From Candidatus Rifleibacteriota bacterium (GTDB taxonomy: Bacteria > Riflebacteria > Ozemobacteria > Ozemobacterales > Ozemobacteraceae): 56,938 nt of DNA. The stretch lies in contig JAKQKW010000283.1 of the NCBI GenBank assembly GCA_029560455.1, positions 1 to 56,938 of the forward strand, given 5' to 3'. Below are positions 9,326 to 16,754 of the stretch, piece after piece. The notes under the pieces were generated by a model, which searched no databases, was not told where the DNA came from, and saw only the letters and a list, made by a program, of their open reading frames with translations. Each line of letters begins with the position of its first letter. The stretch's first letter is position 1. The position numbers and the translations under genes were made by a program.

Positions 9326-10252
9326 ATGCGCATATTTTGCGTGAGTCTGATTGCCCTGCTGTGCTTTTTCTGCCAGTCAGCCGCCAATGCCGCTTCACCT
9401 TTTGCCAATGAGCCGGTTAAGGTCAGCAAAACGGCAGAATCTTTAAACCAGGCTCCGGTCAAGGCTTTACTCAAGCCAGAAAGCAGCCGGAAGGAAATCA
9501 GGGTCGGCGGTTACAACATTGCGCATGCACGCGGCGAAAACACCGGCGGACTCAATGAAGTCGGCAAACCTTCGAAACTGAAGGGCATCGCCAGACTGGT
9601 AAAAAACAACCGCCTCGATATCATTGGTTTTACCGAAATTGCCAGTGGCGACCTGCGCGTTCTGTTCAAAAACCAGCCCAAATTCATAGCAGAATATCTC
9701 GGTTTTCATCACGTATACGCCCAGAACCTCAAACGTGGCCTGTTCGGCAAAATGGCGACCCAGGGCAATGCCATCGTTTCAAGATTTCCGATTGTGGCAC
9801 ACAAGAACCACAATCTTTTTCGCTCTGACGAAAAGAATGAGCAGCGAAGCTGTCTTGAAGCTACCATCGATCTCGGAGTTGAAGGCAAAATAAAGGTTCT
9901 CGTTGCCCACCTCAGCCTGAAAGCTGAAGAATCGACCCGACAAGTGGAACAGATTTGGAAAATCGTTGAAAAGAGCGAGTTTCCGGTCATTCTCTGCGGC
10001 GATTTCAACTCACGACCCAAATCAGACCGCATAAAATGGTTGTCTGAACGAATGAAAGACGCTTCGGCCAATCTGAACACTACCTTCAAGAATCTGCCTG
10101 ACGTTAAAATCGATTATCTCTTCACTTACGGCCCGTGGCGGCATGCAACCAGCAAAGTCACCGGATTTGATCTCGATTACTCAGACCATGGCCTTCTCTA
10201 TAATGATTTCTGGCTTCTCAAAGCTCAGCCGGGTAAACGCAAACTTAATTAA
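9326..10252 (+). CDS. Exported endonuclease/exonuclease/phosphatase (EEP) family hydrolase
   Basis: Mg-dependent phosphodiester or phosphatase fold (DNase I-like). Signal peptide MRIFCVSLIALLCFFCQSAANA, then the EEP motifs in order: RVGGYNIAH (Asn), GFTEIAS (metal Glu), VAHLSLK (His), LCGDFNSRP (Asp/Asn), KIDYLFTYG and terminal SDHGLL (Asp-His). The 308-residue start at 9326 sits 7 nt after AAGGAG (9313-9318); the ATG at 9320 is too close to that site. The substrate cannot be told from sequence (nucleic acid, phosphoinositide or sphingomyelin are all possible in this fold). Confidence 0.87.
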   Translation: MRIFCVSLIALLCFFCQSAANAASPFANEPVKVSKTAESLNQAPVKALLKPESSRKEIRVGGYNIAHARGENTGGLNEVGKPSKLKGIARLVKNNRLDIIGFTEIASGDLRVLFKNQPKFIAEYLGFHHVYAQNLKRGLFGKMATQGNAIVSRFPIVAHKNHNLFRSDEKNEQRSCLEATIDLGVEGKIKVLVAHLSLKAEESTRQVEQIWKIVEKSEFPVILCGDFNSRPKSDRIKWLSERMKDASANLNTTFKNLPDVKIDYLFTYGPWRHATSKVTGFDLDYSDHGLLYNDFWLLKAQPGKRKLN

Positions 10253-10770
10253 CTCTAGACGCTGCTTTCGGCAGGTCAGGCGATTGCATAAGCGAGCTTG
10301 TCGAGCACCCCATAGTTCCCTGCGAAAGATGCCGCTAAGACCGGACGTTTTGCCTGGATGGCAAAACGCGGGCGATTGCCGCAGGATGCGGCTTAGAGCC
10401 CGTGTTCCGGTCGTGCGAACAGAGGGAGCAGATGGAACTATGAGGGTGCGAAGATCGCAGAGCGTTGCAACGACTGACATGCCGTAACACGCTGTTGGAA
10501 AGAAAAAAGTTTACGTTTACCCTGCCTGAATCATTGCGAGGCAACCGCACTTGAATTTTATGAATGCAGTTTGAACAAGGCTCCTGCCTTTGCGTGAGTG
10601 AACATATTGGGTAGCATCATTCAGGGCTTGGACTCGGAATCTGGAAATTTGAAGAGCATCTTCGATGTGCCGAACCATTGCGGGCGGGGCGTTGTAAAAA
10701 ATTAAGTTGAAAATGTACCGGTTTCGTTTTTTACTGATTGCAGTTAGAAGATTTTCTATAAGGAGAACGA
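10253..10770. other. 518-bp non-coding region with a large foldable segment
   Basis: No credible gene: open frames here (for example 10181-10480 minus) are overlaps with the neighbours or with the inverted-repeat-rich core and lack homology or start signals. The core 10269-10484 is described as a candidate RNA. The remainder to 10770 holds a small hairpin TGCCT/AGGCA (10523-10543) and the AT-rich leader with AAGGAG before the acid phosphatase. Confidence 0.7.
10269..10484 (+). ncRNA. Candidate structured RNA, about 216 nt, unknown class
   Basis: Nested complementary segments run from the ends to the centre. Terminal helix: 10269-10288 with 10466-10484 (CGGCA/TGCCG, GTCAG/CTGAC, CG/CG, TTGCA/TGCAA, separated by single G-A mismatches and one bulged A). 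Next GCGA/TCGC and CTT/AAG (10292-10299 with 10451-10458), again with a G-A mismatch between them. Then a 15-bp helix 10305-10319 with 10434-10449 interrupted only by a bulged A. At the top, helix 10339-10345/10406-10412 encloses two arms: a perfect 9-bp hairpin 10346-10368 (loop TGGAT) and a two-part arm 10369-10402 (CGGGC/GCCCG and GCCGCA/TGCGGC). It is not tmRNA, RNase P, SRP or 6S by their conserved motifs. The strand is assumed; the fold reads almost equally on either. Confidence 0.6.
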
Positions 10771-11430
10771 ATGATGAATTTGCGACGCTGGCTGCTCAGT
10801 CTTGTCATGATCATGCTGCTGGTTGCGGCTCCCGCCCCGACCAAAACCTTTACCTACCTGACCACCACGGTCGATGAAATTGCCTCCTCCCTGCCCGAAA
10901 AACCGGTTGCGGTCGGCTTCGATGTCGATGATACGGTTCTTTTCTCTTCGCCCGGCTTTTACTATGCTTTCAGTAACACCGATGGCCCGAACGGCACCAA
11001 TAAATATGGCCCGAAACCCCTCAGTTCCGACCAGTTCTGGAAGGATATGAGCTGCGATTTCGACCGCTTCAGCATGCCGAAAGAATCGGCCCGCGAAATC
11101 ATCGAAATGCACAAAAAACGCGGAGATAAAATCTATTTCATCACCGCCCGCCCGGCAGTAAAAGGCGAAATTCTCACCCGCCTGCTGCACCGCGAATTCA
11201 AACTTGAAGGGCAGCCGGCTGCAATCTTCTCCGGTAAAACCAGCAAGGCTGTTTTTATCAAGAAACATGGTATCAGCCTGTTTTACGGTGATTCTGATAC
11301 CGATATCAGCGAAGCTCATGACGCCGGTATCAGGGCTATTCGCGTTCTGCGTTCACCCATTTCGACCAACAAGGGTAAATACAACCCCGGCATGCATGGC
11401 GAGGTTGTTGTGCGCGATTCCGAAAACTGA
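10771..11430 (+). CDS. aphA: Class B acid phosphatase (AphA family), exported
   Basis: Secreted HAD-superfamily phosphatase acting on organic phosphomonoesters. Signal-like N-terminus (RRWLLSLVMIMLLVAAPAP), then HAD motif I FDVDDTVLFSSP (Asp51, Asp53), the class B insert GPNGTNKYGPKPLS, motif II FITARP, and motif IV YGDSDTDISEA. The length of 219 residues fits the family. AAGGAG at 10759-10764 precedes the ATG ATG pair at 10771/10774. Next to an exported EEP hydrolase, it suggests a phosphate-scavenging pair, together with the Na/Pi symporter 4 kb away; that link is inference. Confidence 0.9.
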   Translation: MMNLRRWLLSLVMIMLLVAAPAPTKTFTYLTTTVDEIASSLPEKPVAVGFDVDDTVLFSSPGFYYAFSNTDGPNGTNKYGPKPLSSDQFWKDMSCDFDRFSMPKESAREIIEMHKKRGDKIYFITARPAVKGEILTRLLHREFKLEGQPAAIFSGKTSKAVFIKKHGISLFYGDSDTDISEAHDAGIRAIRVLRSPISTNKGKYNPGMHGEVVVRDSEN

Positions 11431-11449
11431 AACCGCACCGACAATTTTG

Positions 11450-11478
11450 TTGACAAGCAGTTTCTGCTGATGTACAAT
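11450..11478 (+). promoter_or_regulatory. Sigma-70-type promoter of the HIT gene
   Basis: TTGACA (11450-11455), a 17-nt spacer and TACAAT (11473-11478). The predicted start point (about 11484-11486) is only a few nt before ATG 11489, leaving no room for a Shine-Dalgarno site. Confidence 0.7.
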
Positions 11479-11488
11479 TCACCTCACC

Positions 11489-11830
11489 ATGGAACAGTGT
11501 CTGTTTTGTAAAATCGTTGACGGCAAAATTCCCGCTGAGATCGTTTATCGCGACGACTCTGTGGTTGCCTTTAAAGATATCAATCCGCAGGCACCGGTGC
11601 ACGTGCTGGTTATACCGGTCAAACATGTTGCAAAACTGACTGACCCGGCAGCCAGCGACGGGAAAATGCTGTCGCAGATCTTTGCGACCATCGCCAGATT
11701 GGCAGACGAACTGGGCCTCGAAAAAGGTTTCCGGGTCGTGGCTAACTGCGGTGATGAAGCTGGTCAGACCGTGCATCATATTCATTTCCATGTGCTTGGT
11801 AAACGTCGTCTTAACTGGCCTCCGGGCTGA
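11489..11830 (+). CDS. hinT: HIT-family nucleotide hydrolase (HinT)
   Basis: Purine nucleoside phosphoramidase, 113 aa. The HIT triad is HHIHFHVLG (His97, His99, His101), with the upstream CLFCKIVDGKIPAEIVYRD block, a zinc-binding Cys pair and the VIPVKHV strand typical of HinT. Ends WPPG as in HinT homologues. No ribosome binding site is present before ATG 11489; together with the close promoter this points to a leaderless or near-leaderless mRNA. The next gene, rpsU, follows after a 60-nt leader. Confidence 0.92.
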   Translation: MEQCLFCKIVDGKIPAEIVYRDDSVVAFKDINPQAPVHVLVIPVKHVAKLTDPAASDGKMLSQIFATIARLADELGLEKGFRVVANCGDEAGQTVHHIHFHVLGKRRLNWPPG

Positions 11831-11846
11831 ATTTAATCGAACATAC

Positions 11847-11875
11847 GAGGGAAACCTCTCTGATACGAAATCAGA
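11847..11875 (+). promoter_or_regulatory. Two small hairpins in the rpsU 5' leader
   Basis: GAGG-GAAA-CCTC (11847-11858, a GNRA-type tetraloop) is immediately followed by TCTGAT-ACGAA-ATCAGA (11859-11884 region, stem 11859-11864/11870-11875). The ribosome binding site GGGGGGTGA lies directly after. They could be an autoregulatory site for bS21; this is inference from position and fold. Confidence 0.4.
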
Positions 11876-11890
11876 AGGGGGGTGAATTGA

Positions 11891-12073
11891 ATGGCAGAAG
11901 TAAGAGTAATGAAGGATGAACCACTGGAAAAGGCATTGAAGCGCTTCCAGAAAAAGTGCCAGGAAGCTGGCATCGTGAAGGAAATCAAACGCCGCAGGGC
12001 CTATGAAAAACCAAGTGAAAAGCAGAAACGCAAAGCTGCTGAAGCACGCCGCAAGCAGAGACGCCGCCGCTAG
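11891..12073 (+). CDS. rpsU: Small ribosomal subunit protein bS21
   Basis: A 60-residue, highly basic 30S protein matching S21: EVRVMKDEPLEKALKRF at the N-terminus, KKCQEAGIVKEIKRRRAYEKPS in the middle and the polyarginine tail. A strong GGGGGGTGA ribosome binding site precedes ATG 11891. A perfect 10-bp stem-loop follows 27 nt after the stop. Confidence 0.96.
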   Translation: MAEVRVMKDEPLEKALKRFQKKCQEAGIVKEIKRRRAYEKPSEKQKRKAAEARRKQRRRR

Positions 12074-12100
12074 AACGGCAGCTGACTTCGCTGTAAAACA

Positions 12101-12145
12101 GCCCATGCAGAGCCTCGCGCGCTGCATGGGCTTTCTCATGTCTGT
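12101..12145 (+). terminator. rpsU terminator-like hairpin overlapping the next gene's start region
   Basis: The perfect inverted repeat GCCCATGCAG (12101-12110) / CTGCATGGGC (12122-12131) with an 11-nt loop is followed by a T-rich run. The candidate nfeD start ATG at 12105 lies in the 5' arm and the ATG at 12126 in the 3' arm, so the hairpin can both terminate rpsU transcripts and mask translation starts. Confidence 0.65.
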
Positions 12146-13448
12146 TTTTCTTGTTTTTTTGGTGATGGCACCGGTTCCGTTGGCTGCGCAGAGCGCCTCG
12201 GGCACCGTTTTTGTCGTCGAAGTCCACAAGGATATCGACAAGGGCCTGTCGTTTTTCATTCAGCGCCAGTTGCGCCGTGCCGAACTCGAAAACGCCGCTG
12301 CCGTCATTCTCGAAATCAATTCTAATGGCGGCCTGGTCGAATCTTCCCAGGAAATCAAAGACGCGCTGCTGCGCTCGAAAGTTTCAACCATAGCCTACGT
12401 CAAGGGCCGCGCTCTTTCTGCTGCAGCTCTGATTGCCATTTCATGCCACCGCATTTTCATGGAACCGGGTTCTGAGATGGGTGCCGCTACCCCGATAATG
12501 CTCATGGGCACCGGGGTGCAGGCTGCCGAAGAAAAATTCGTGTCGGCTTTCAGGGCTGAATTCAGGGCCTCGGCCGAAGCCCGCAAGCGCCCGCCGGCAA
12601 TTGCCGAAGCCATGGTTGACAAGAACCATGACACGATCGAAGGCCTCAGCAAAAAAGGCGAAATTCTGACTCTGACCTCAGAAGTTGCTCTGAAGCATGG
12701 CTATTGCGATCATATCGTCGCTTCAATTACTTCAGCGTTGCGAATTCTCAACCTCGAGAACGCCAAAGTCGAACGTATCGAGCCGACTTCGGCTGAATGG
12801 ATCGCCCGCTATCTCACCAACCCACAGATCAGCGTTATTTTGTTTACAGTTGGTTTCTGGTGCCTGGTTCTTGAATTTTTCATTGCCGGTTTTGGTATTC
12901 TTGGGTGGGCCGGTGTTGTCTGTCTTGCTCTGTTCTTTGGCGGGCATCTGTTTGCCTATATGGCCGGCCTTGAAGCGTTGATTCTCTTTATCGTCGGTAT
13001 GGCACTTCTGCTGGTCGAAGCTTTTATCATACCCGGCTTTGGTATTACCGGCGTTTCAGGCATTATTGCTGTCTGTTTCAGTATCGTAATGGTATTTGGT
13101 GGTATTTATTCAGCTTTGACCGCGATTGCCAGCATCATAACCTATTCAGTAATAATCACCGGGCTGGTATACTGGTGGGGGCCGAAACTGCGCGTTTTCG
13201 ACCGTTTCGTTCTCAAAGAAGAAATGGCTCCAGAGCAGGGTTTTGTTGCCACCGAAGCCAATGTCTACGATCACCTGCTCAACCTCGAGGGTATTACAAC
13301 TTCCCCCTGCCGCCCATCTGGCAAGGTTCAGATTGGCGATGAGCGTTACGATGCCGTTTCTGACGGTGATTTTATCGAAAAGGGCGCTCGCGTCGTCGTC
13401 AGAAAAGTCGACGGCCAGAAAATCGTCGTTCGCCAGGTTATCAGCTGA
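12105..13448 (+). CDS. nfeD: Membrane-bound serine protease, long NfeD (NfeD1b, ClpP-class)
   Basis: Long NfeD protein: signal peptide, ClpP-like protease domain facing outside (about residues 35-230), four or more membrane helices (260-370) and a C-terminal OB-fold NfeD domain (385-447). The protease motifs are NSNGGLVESSQEI and GRALSAAALIAIS (nucleophile Ser), with the general-base Lys in the downstream helix. Known NfeD1 proteases cleave the C-terminus of stomatin-like partners; FloA is encoded two genes on. Start: 12105 gives an n-region with Arg and a hydrophobic core; 12126 and 12138 are alternatives. None has a Shine-Dalgarno site, and the longer frame from 12003 overlaps rpsU. Confidence 0.85.
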   Translation: MQSLARCMGFLMSVFLVFLVMAPVPLAAQSASGTVFVVEVHKDIDKGLSFFIQRQLRRAELENAAAVILEINSNGGLVESSQEIKDALLRSKVSTIAYVKGRALSAAALIAISCHRIFMEPGSEMGAATPIMLMGTGVQAAEEKFVSAFRAEFRASAEARKRPPAIAEAMVDKNHDTIEGLSKKGEILTLTSEVALKHGYCDHIVASITSALRILNLENAKVERIEPTSAEWIARYLTNPQISVILFTVGFWCLVLEFFIAGFGILGWAGVVCLALFFGGHLFAYMAGLEALILFIVGMALLLVEAFIIPGFGITGVSGIIAVCFSIVMVFGGIYSALTAIASIITYSVIITGLVYWWGPKLRVFDRFVLKEEMAPEQGFVATEANVYDHLLNLEGITTSPCRPSGKVQIGDERYDAVSDGDFIEKGARVVVRKVDGQKIVVRQVIS

Positions 13449-13537
13449 GTTTCTCGCCTTCGTCAGGTTTTTCTGATTTATCGCACCGGATTGTGTTAAA
13501 TTAAAGCATACCCAATACGACAACCAGAGGAAACAGC

Positions 13538-14197
13538 ATGCGATACCTGCTAATCTTTTTGCTCCTGATAACCACTTTTGCCATTGTACCGGCTTTTGCT
13601 GCCAGCGATACAGCCGAACTGTTGCCCGAAAAATCTTCAGCGGGTTCTTCTGCACCGGCTTCGGCAACGCCAGGCCTGGCTGAACAGGCCGAAAAGCCGG
13701 CCTGGGGTATGATGGTCATCGTGCTGATGCTGGCCGGTTTTCTTTTCCTGTTTCTCGAAATTGCTATTATCCCAGGGTTTGGTATAACCGGGGTTATCGG
13801 TATTCTGCTGCTCGGCGGCGGCATTGTCGCTGCTTACCTCAAACTCAGCAGCACCATGGCTGTTATTGCCACCTTTGCCGGCATCGTCGGTGTAATTCTG
13901 TTGCTGTTGTGGTTTTTCTTCATTTTTCCGAAGACCAGCCTGGGTAAAAACTTTGTTCTTTCCACCGAATCGTCCGCTGCCGAGGGCTTTGTCGCTGTCG
14001 AAGACATGCAGCGCTATATCGGGCGTGAAGGCGTGGCGACGACCATGCTGCGCCCTTCCGGTATCGCGAGAATTGACGGCGAGCGTCTGGATGTCATCAC
14101 CGACGGTGAATTTGTCGAGAAGGGTGCGAAAATCAAAGTCGTAAAAGCAACTGCTGGCCGTATCATTGTTGCCGAGATTCCTGGTGGCGCAGAATAA
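13538..14197 (+). CDS. Second, protease-less NfeD-family membrane protein
   Basis: A 219-residue protein: signal peptide (MRYLLIFLLLITTFAIVPAFA), a short Ala/Pro/Ser-rich linker, three membrane helices (about 60-150) and the C-terminal NfeD OB-fold with RPSGIARIDGERLDVITDGEFVEKG, nearly the same signature as in the preceding NfeD (RPSGKVQIGDERYDAVSDGDF). It lacks the ClpP-like domain. RBS AGAGGAAA before ATG 13538. In other bacteria short NfeD proteins pair with FloA/YqfA in membrane microdomains, and floA follows 78 nt downstream. Confidence 0.85.
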   Translation: MRYLLIFLLLITTFAIVPAFAASDTAELLPEKSSAGSSAPASATPGLAEQAEKPAWGMMVIVLMLAGFLFLFLEIAIIPGFGITGVIGILLLGGGIVAAYLKLSSTMAVIATFAGIVGVILLLLWFFFIFPKTSLGKNFVLSTESSAAEGFVAVEDMQRYIGREGVATTMLRPSGIARIDGERLDVITDGEFVEKGAKIKVVKATAGRIIVAEIPGGAE

Positions 14198-14275
14198 CGA
14201 ATCAGCTTGACTTTGCCGGTGCTTTAACTGATATTGATTGATGAATTAACAGATTCTCATTAACGGAGGGGTAGA

Positions 14276-15259
14276 ATGTCTGAAGGCTTTATTCTGATTG
14301 GCGCTTTTGTTGGTATTTTCATATTTTTTGTCTTCACCTATTTTGTACCGGTTGGCCTCTGGATCAGCGCCATCGCTTCTGACGTGAGTGTCAGCCCGCT
14401 CGACTTTATCGGGATGCGCTTCAGAAGAGTTTCTCCGCATGCCATCATTAACCCCGCTATCATGGTCAAGAAGGGCGGCATAGAGATTGGTCTACAGGCT
14501 CTGGAATCGCACTTCCTTGCCGGCGGCAACGTTTCGAAGGTTTGCTCAGCCCTGATAGCGGCGCAGAAGGCCGGTATCAACCTTTCCTTTAAACAGGCGA
14601 CCGCCATCGATCTCGCTGGTCGCGACGTTCTCGATGCGGTAAAACTCTGCGTTAAGCCCAAAGTTATTCAGACTCCCCTGGTAGCCGCCATGGCAAAAAA
14701 CGGCATTCAGGTCAAGGCTATTGCCCGCGTAACCGTTAAAGCCGACATCAACAAACTCGTCGGCGGCGCCACCGAAGAAACGATCCTTGCCCGCGTTGGC
14801 GAAGGTATCGTTACCACCATTGGTTCGGCCGCCAGCCACGAAGAAATTCTCGAAAATCCCGACAGAATTTCAAAAACCATTCAGGATAAGGGTCTTGATG
14901 CTAACACCGCTTTCGAAATTCTTTCGATCGATATCGCCGACGTCGATGTTGGCGAAAACATCGGCGCCAAACTTCAGATCGACCAGTCAGAAGCCGATAT
15001 GAAGATCGCACAGGCTAAAGCTGCCGAACGCCGAGCCATGGCTGAAGCAAAAGAGCAGGAAATGAAAGCCCTCGAACAGGAAATGAAAGCCAAACTCGTC
15101 GAAGCTGAAGCAAGTGTGCCTCAGGCTATCGCTGACGCACTTAAAGACGGAAATATGGGCATTCTTGATTACTATACCCTTAAAAATATCAGCTCTGATA
15201 CCGAAATGAGAAAATCATTCTCGCATATGGCTGAACCACCCAAGGCCGGAAAACGCTGA
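14276..15259 (+). CDS. floA: Flotillin-like protein FloA
   Basis: Scaffold of functional membrane microdomains, 327 aa. N-terminal membrane segment (residues 5-30), then the SPFH/FloA-specific region with [28 protein letters not shown] core, GIVTTIGSA and [15 protein letters not shown], and the long Ala/Glu-rich helix (about 235-290: [20 protein letters not shown]). The ribosome binding site GGAGGGG precedes ATG 14276. The cluster nfeD-nfeD-floA matches the usual genomic pairing of the two families. Confidence 0.95.
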   Translation: MSEGFILIGAFVGIFIFFVFTYFVPVGLWISAIASDVSVSPLDFIGMRFRRVSPHAIINPAIMVKKGGIEIGLQALESHFLAGGNVSKVCSALIAAQKAGINLSFKQATAIDLAGRDVLDAVKLCVKPKVIQTPLVAAMAKNGIQVKAIARVTVKADINKLVGGATEETILARVGEGIVTTIGSAASHEEILENPDRISKTIQDKGLDANTAFEILSIDIADVDVGENIGAKLQIDQSEADMKIAQAKAAERRAMAEAKEQEMKALEQEMKAKLVEAEASVPQAIADALKDGNMGILDYYTLKNISSDTEMRKSFSHMAEPPKAGKR

Positions 15260-15279
15260 AAAGCCCAGGAGACCCTTAA

Positions 15280-15936
15280 GTGGAAGTAGTAATAGTAATT
15301 CTCGCCCTGATCTACTCGGTCTGGTCGGAAATTCAGAAGAAAAAGCAGGAAGAAGACGCCAACATCGACTTCTCTGAGCTCACTACCCTCGACGATTTCT
15401 TTAAGACTCCGGGTGGCGGCGCCGGCCAGACCGCAGACATCGATAACACTGCAAAGCGTGCCCGAGAAAAGCGTGCTAAGAAAAAGAAATCGTCAGGTTC
15501 GGCCTACGAAAAGCCTCTGTCGGCTGCCATAACGCCAATGCCGGCCCGTGGTGAAGTTAACTACGACCAGATGCCTTCTCTTGAATCGAAAGGCTATGAA
15601 AGCTCTTTCGGCCGTGTTGAGGTTAATTATGACGAGCTGCCGGCTCTTGTTGGCCGCAATTATGAAGCCGAAGCCGGTCGTGCTGAAGTTAATTACGATG
15701 CGATGCCTACTTTGTCCGGTCGTACGAATTACGAAGATGAAATTCCTGAAGCCAGGGCTTCGGCTATGGTAAGACTCACTGCTGCTGCTGATGATGACTC
15801 TGAACATCGCCATCGCGACAGCTTCAGGCTGAGCCGCCAGGACCTGCTGAAAAGCTTCGTACTCTCTGAAGTTCTACAACGTTACGATATCAACCGCATA
15901 TATGAGCGAATACCCGGAATCAGATCAGAAGACTGA
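15280..15936 (+). CDS. FloA-linked small membrane protein with three internal repeats, unknown
   Basis: A 218-aa protein starting at GTG 15280 (AGGAG at 15265-15269). An N-terminal helix (MEVVIVILALIYSVWSEI) is followed by charged residues and a Lys-rich patch, then three copies of a 25-30-residue unit (EVNYDQMPSLESKGYE, EVNYDELPALVGRNYE, EVNYDAMPTLSGRTNYE) at about residues 90-155, and a helical C-terminus LSRQDLLKSFVLSEVLQRYD. The repeat consensus is V-N-Y-D-x-(M/L)-P-x-L. The next gene overlaps by 35 nt. Function unknown; position suggests a role with FloA/NfeD. Confidence 0.7.
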   Translation: MEVVIVILALIYSVWSEIQKKKQEEDANIDFSELTTLDDFFKTPGGGAGQTADIDNTAKRAREKRAKKKKSSGSAYEKPLSAAITPMPARGEVNYDQMPSLESKGYESSFGRVEVNYDELPALVGRNYEAEAGRAEVNYDAMPTLSGRTNYEDEIPEARASAMVRLTAAADDDSEHRHRDSFRLSRQDLLKSFVLSEVLQRYDINRIYERIPGIRSED

Positions 15937-16615
15937 ACGCCCGCACCATCATGAAATTTTCAGGCCGGCAGAGGCTCCTGGCTGGCTGGCCTGGAAAATC
16001 TGCCGCTATCTGGCACGTTTTGTCGGCAGCGTCTTTTTTCCGTATTTTCGTGTCTGGGGCGAAACTGATCTTAATCACGGCGGGCAGATTTTTATCGCCC
16101 GCGATTTTGGCATTCTGACCTGGATAACCGCCCTGCGTGTCTTTAAACGACCGGTTCGCCTGGTTTTTCTTTCTGAAAAGCATGATCAGCGCTGGTTTAA
16201 TCTTGCCAACAGTAGCGGTCTTGCCCCTTTGCGCCTGTCAGGCTCGATTGATCAGAATTTTCTCATGCTCGAACATATGGCTGACGCCGGTGAAAAACTG
16301 CTCGTCGTTATTTCCAGAACTGCAGACTGCAACATCGAAGAGCTGGTGCGCCGACTACGGGCAACCCATTCACTGCGGGTTTTGTTTATGGCTATTTCCG
16401 GCGCTGCCGGTGCTTTGCCTGAGAGTGCGGTCGTTCCGAGAGCAGTGCCGGTCTCAGTTTTCTGCGGTCTGCCGCATTATGCCGCAAACGCTGCCGGCTC
16501 AGCTTTTGCCGAACTCGATTTTCTTGAAAACGCCATCAAAGACCTCGACATCGACGAACTGCCATCGATCTTCTTCAATCATCGCCGCAACATCAGCAAG
16601 ACCACTTCTGCCTGA
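15902..16615 (+). CDS. Lysophospholipid acyltransferase-like protein (degenerate)
   Basis: A 237-aa protein whose layout resembles PlsC-type acyltransferases: an N-terminal amphipathic/hydrophobic helix (LAWKICRYLARFVGSVFFPYF), then FRVWGETDL and a strand-turn where the family carries NHxSxxD, and a second region RPVRLVFLSEKHD matching the PlsC block after it. The catalytic HX4D box is not recognisable (the place reads ARDFGILTW), so it may be non-catalytic or only distantly related. Start ATG 15902 overlaps the preceding gene by 35 nt, implying coupling to the FloA cluster. The assignment is tentative. Confidence 0.5.
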   Translation: MSEYPESDQKTERPHHHEIFRPAEAPGWLAWKICRYLARFVGSVFFPYFRVWGETDLNHGGQIFIARDFGILTWITALRVFKRPVRLVFLSEKHDQRWFNLANSSGLAPLRLSGSIDQNFLMLEHMADAGEKLLVVISRTADCNIEELVRRLRATHSLRVLFMAISGAAGALPESAVVPRAVPVSVFCGLPHYAANAAGSAFAELDFLENAIKDLDIDELPSIFFNHRRNISKTTSA

Positions 16616-16754
16616 TTTTTCTGCTGGCCAGGTGCTCGTTTACACTTGTATGCTTGGCCCCATCCTCATTTAGAGCCTTCCAGGCTGCCTGCATTCTCGA
16701 GCAAATGCCTGGCGAAAACCGTCCTCAAATACCCTCTCGATGATGGACAGCCAT

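Noticed and set aside
10272..10282. CAGGTCAGG, resembling the SRP RNA apical motif
   Set aside because: The required CCGGAAGG and AGCAGC parts do not follow; in the fold this segment pairs with 10470-10480 instead.
10181..10480. 99-aa minus-strand frame over the candidate RNA
   Set aside because: It overlaps the EEP gene, has no ribosome binding site and owes its openness to the GC-rich inverted repeats.
12003..12104. N-terminal extension of the long NfeD overlapping rpsU
   Set aside because: The residues mirror rpsU coding sequence in another frame and precede a normal signal peptide.
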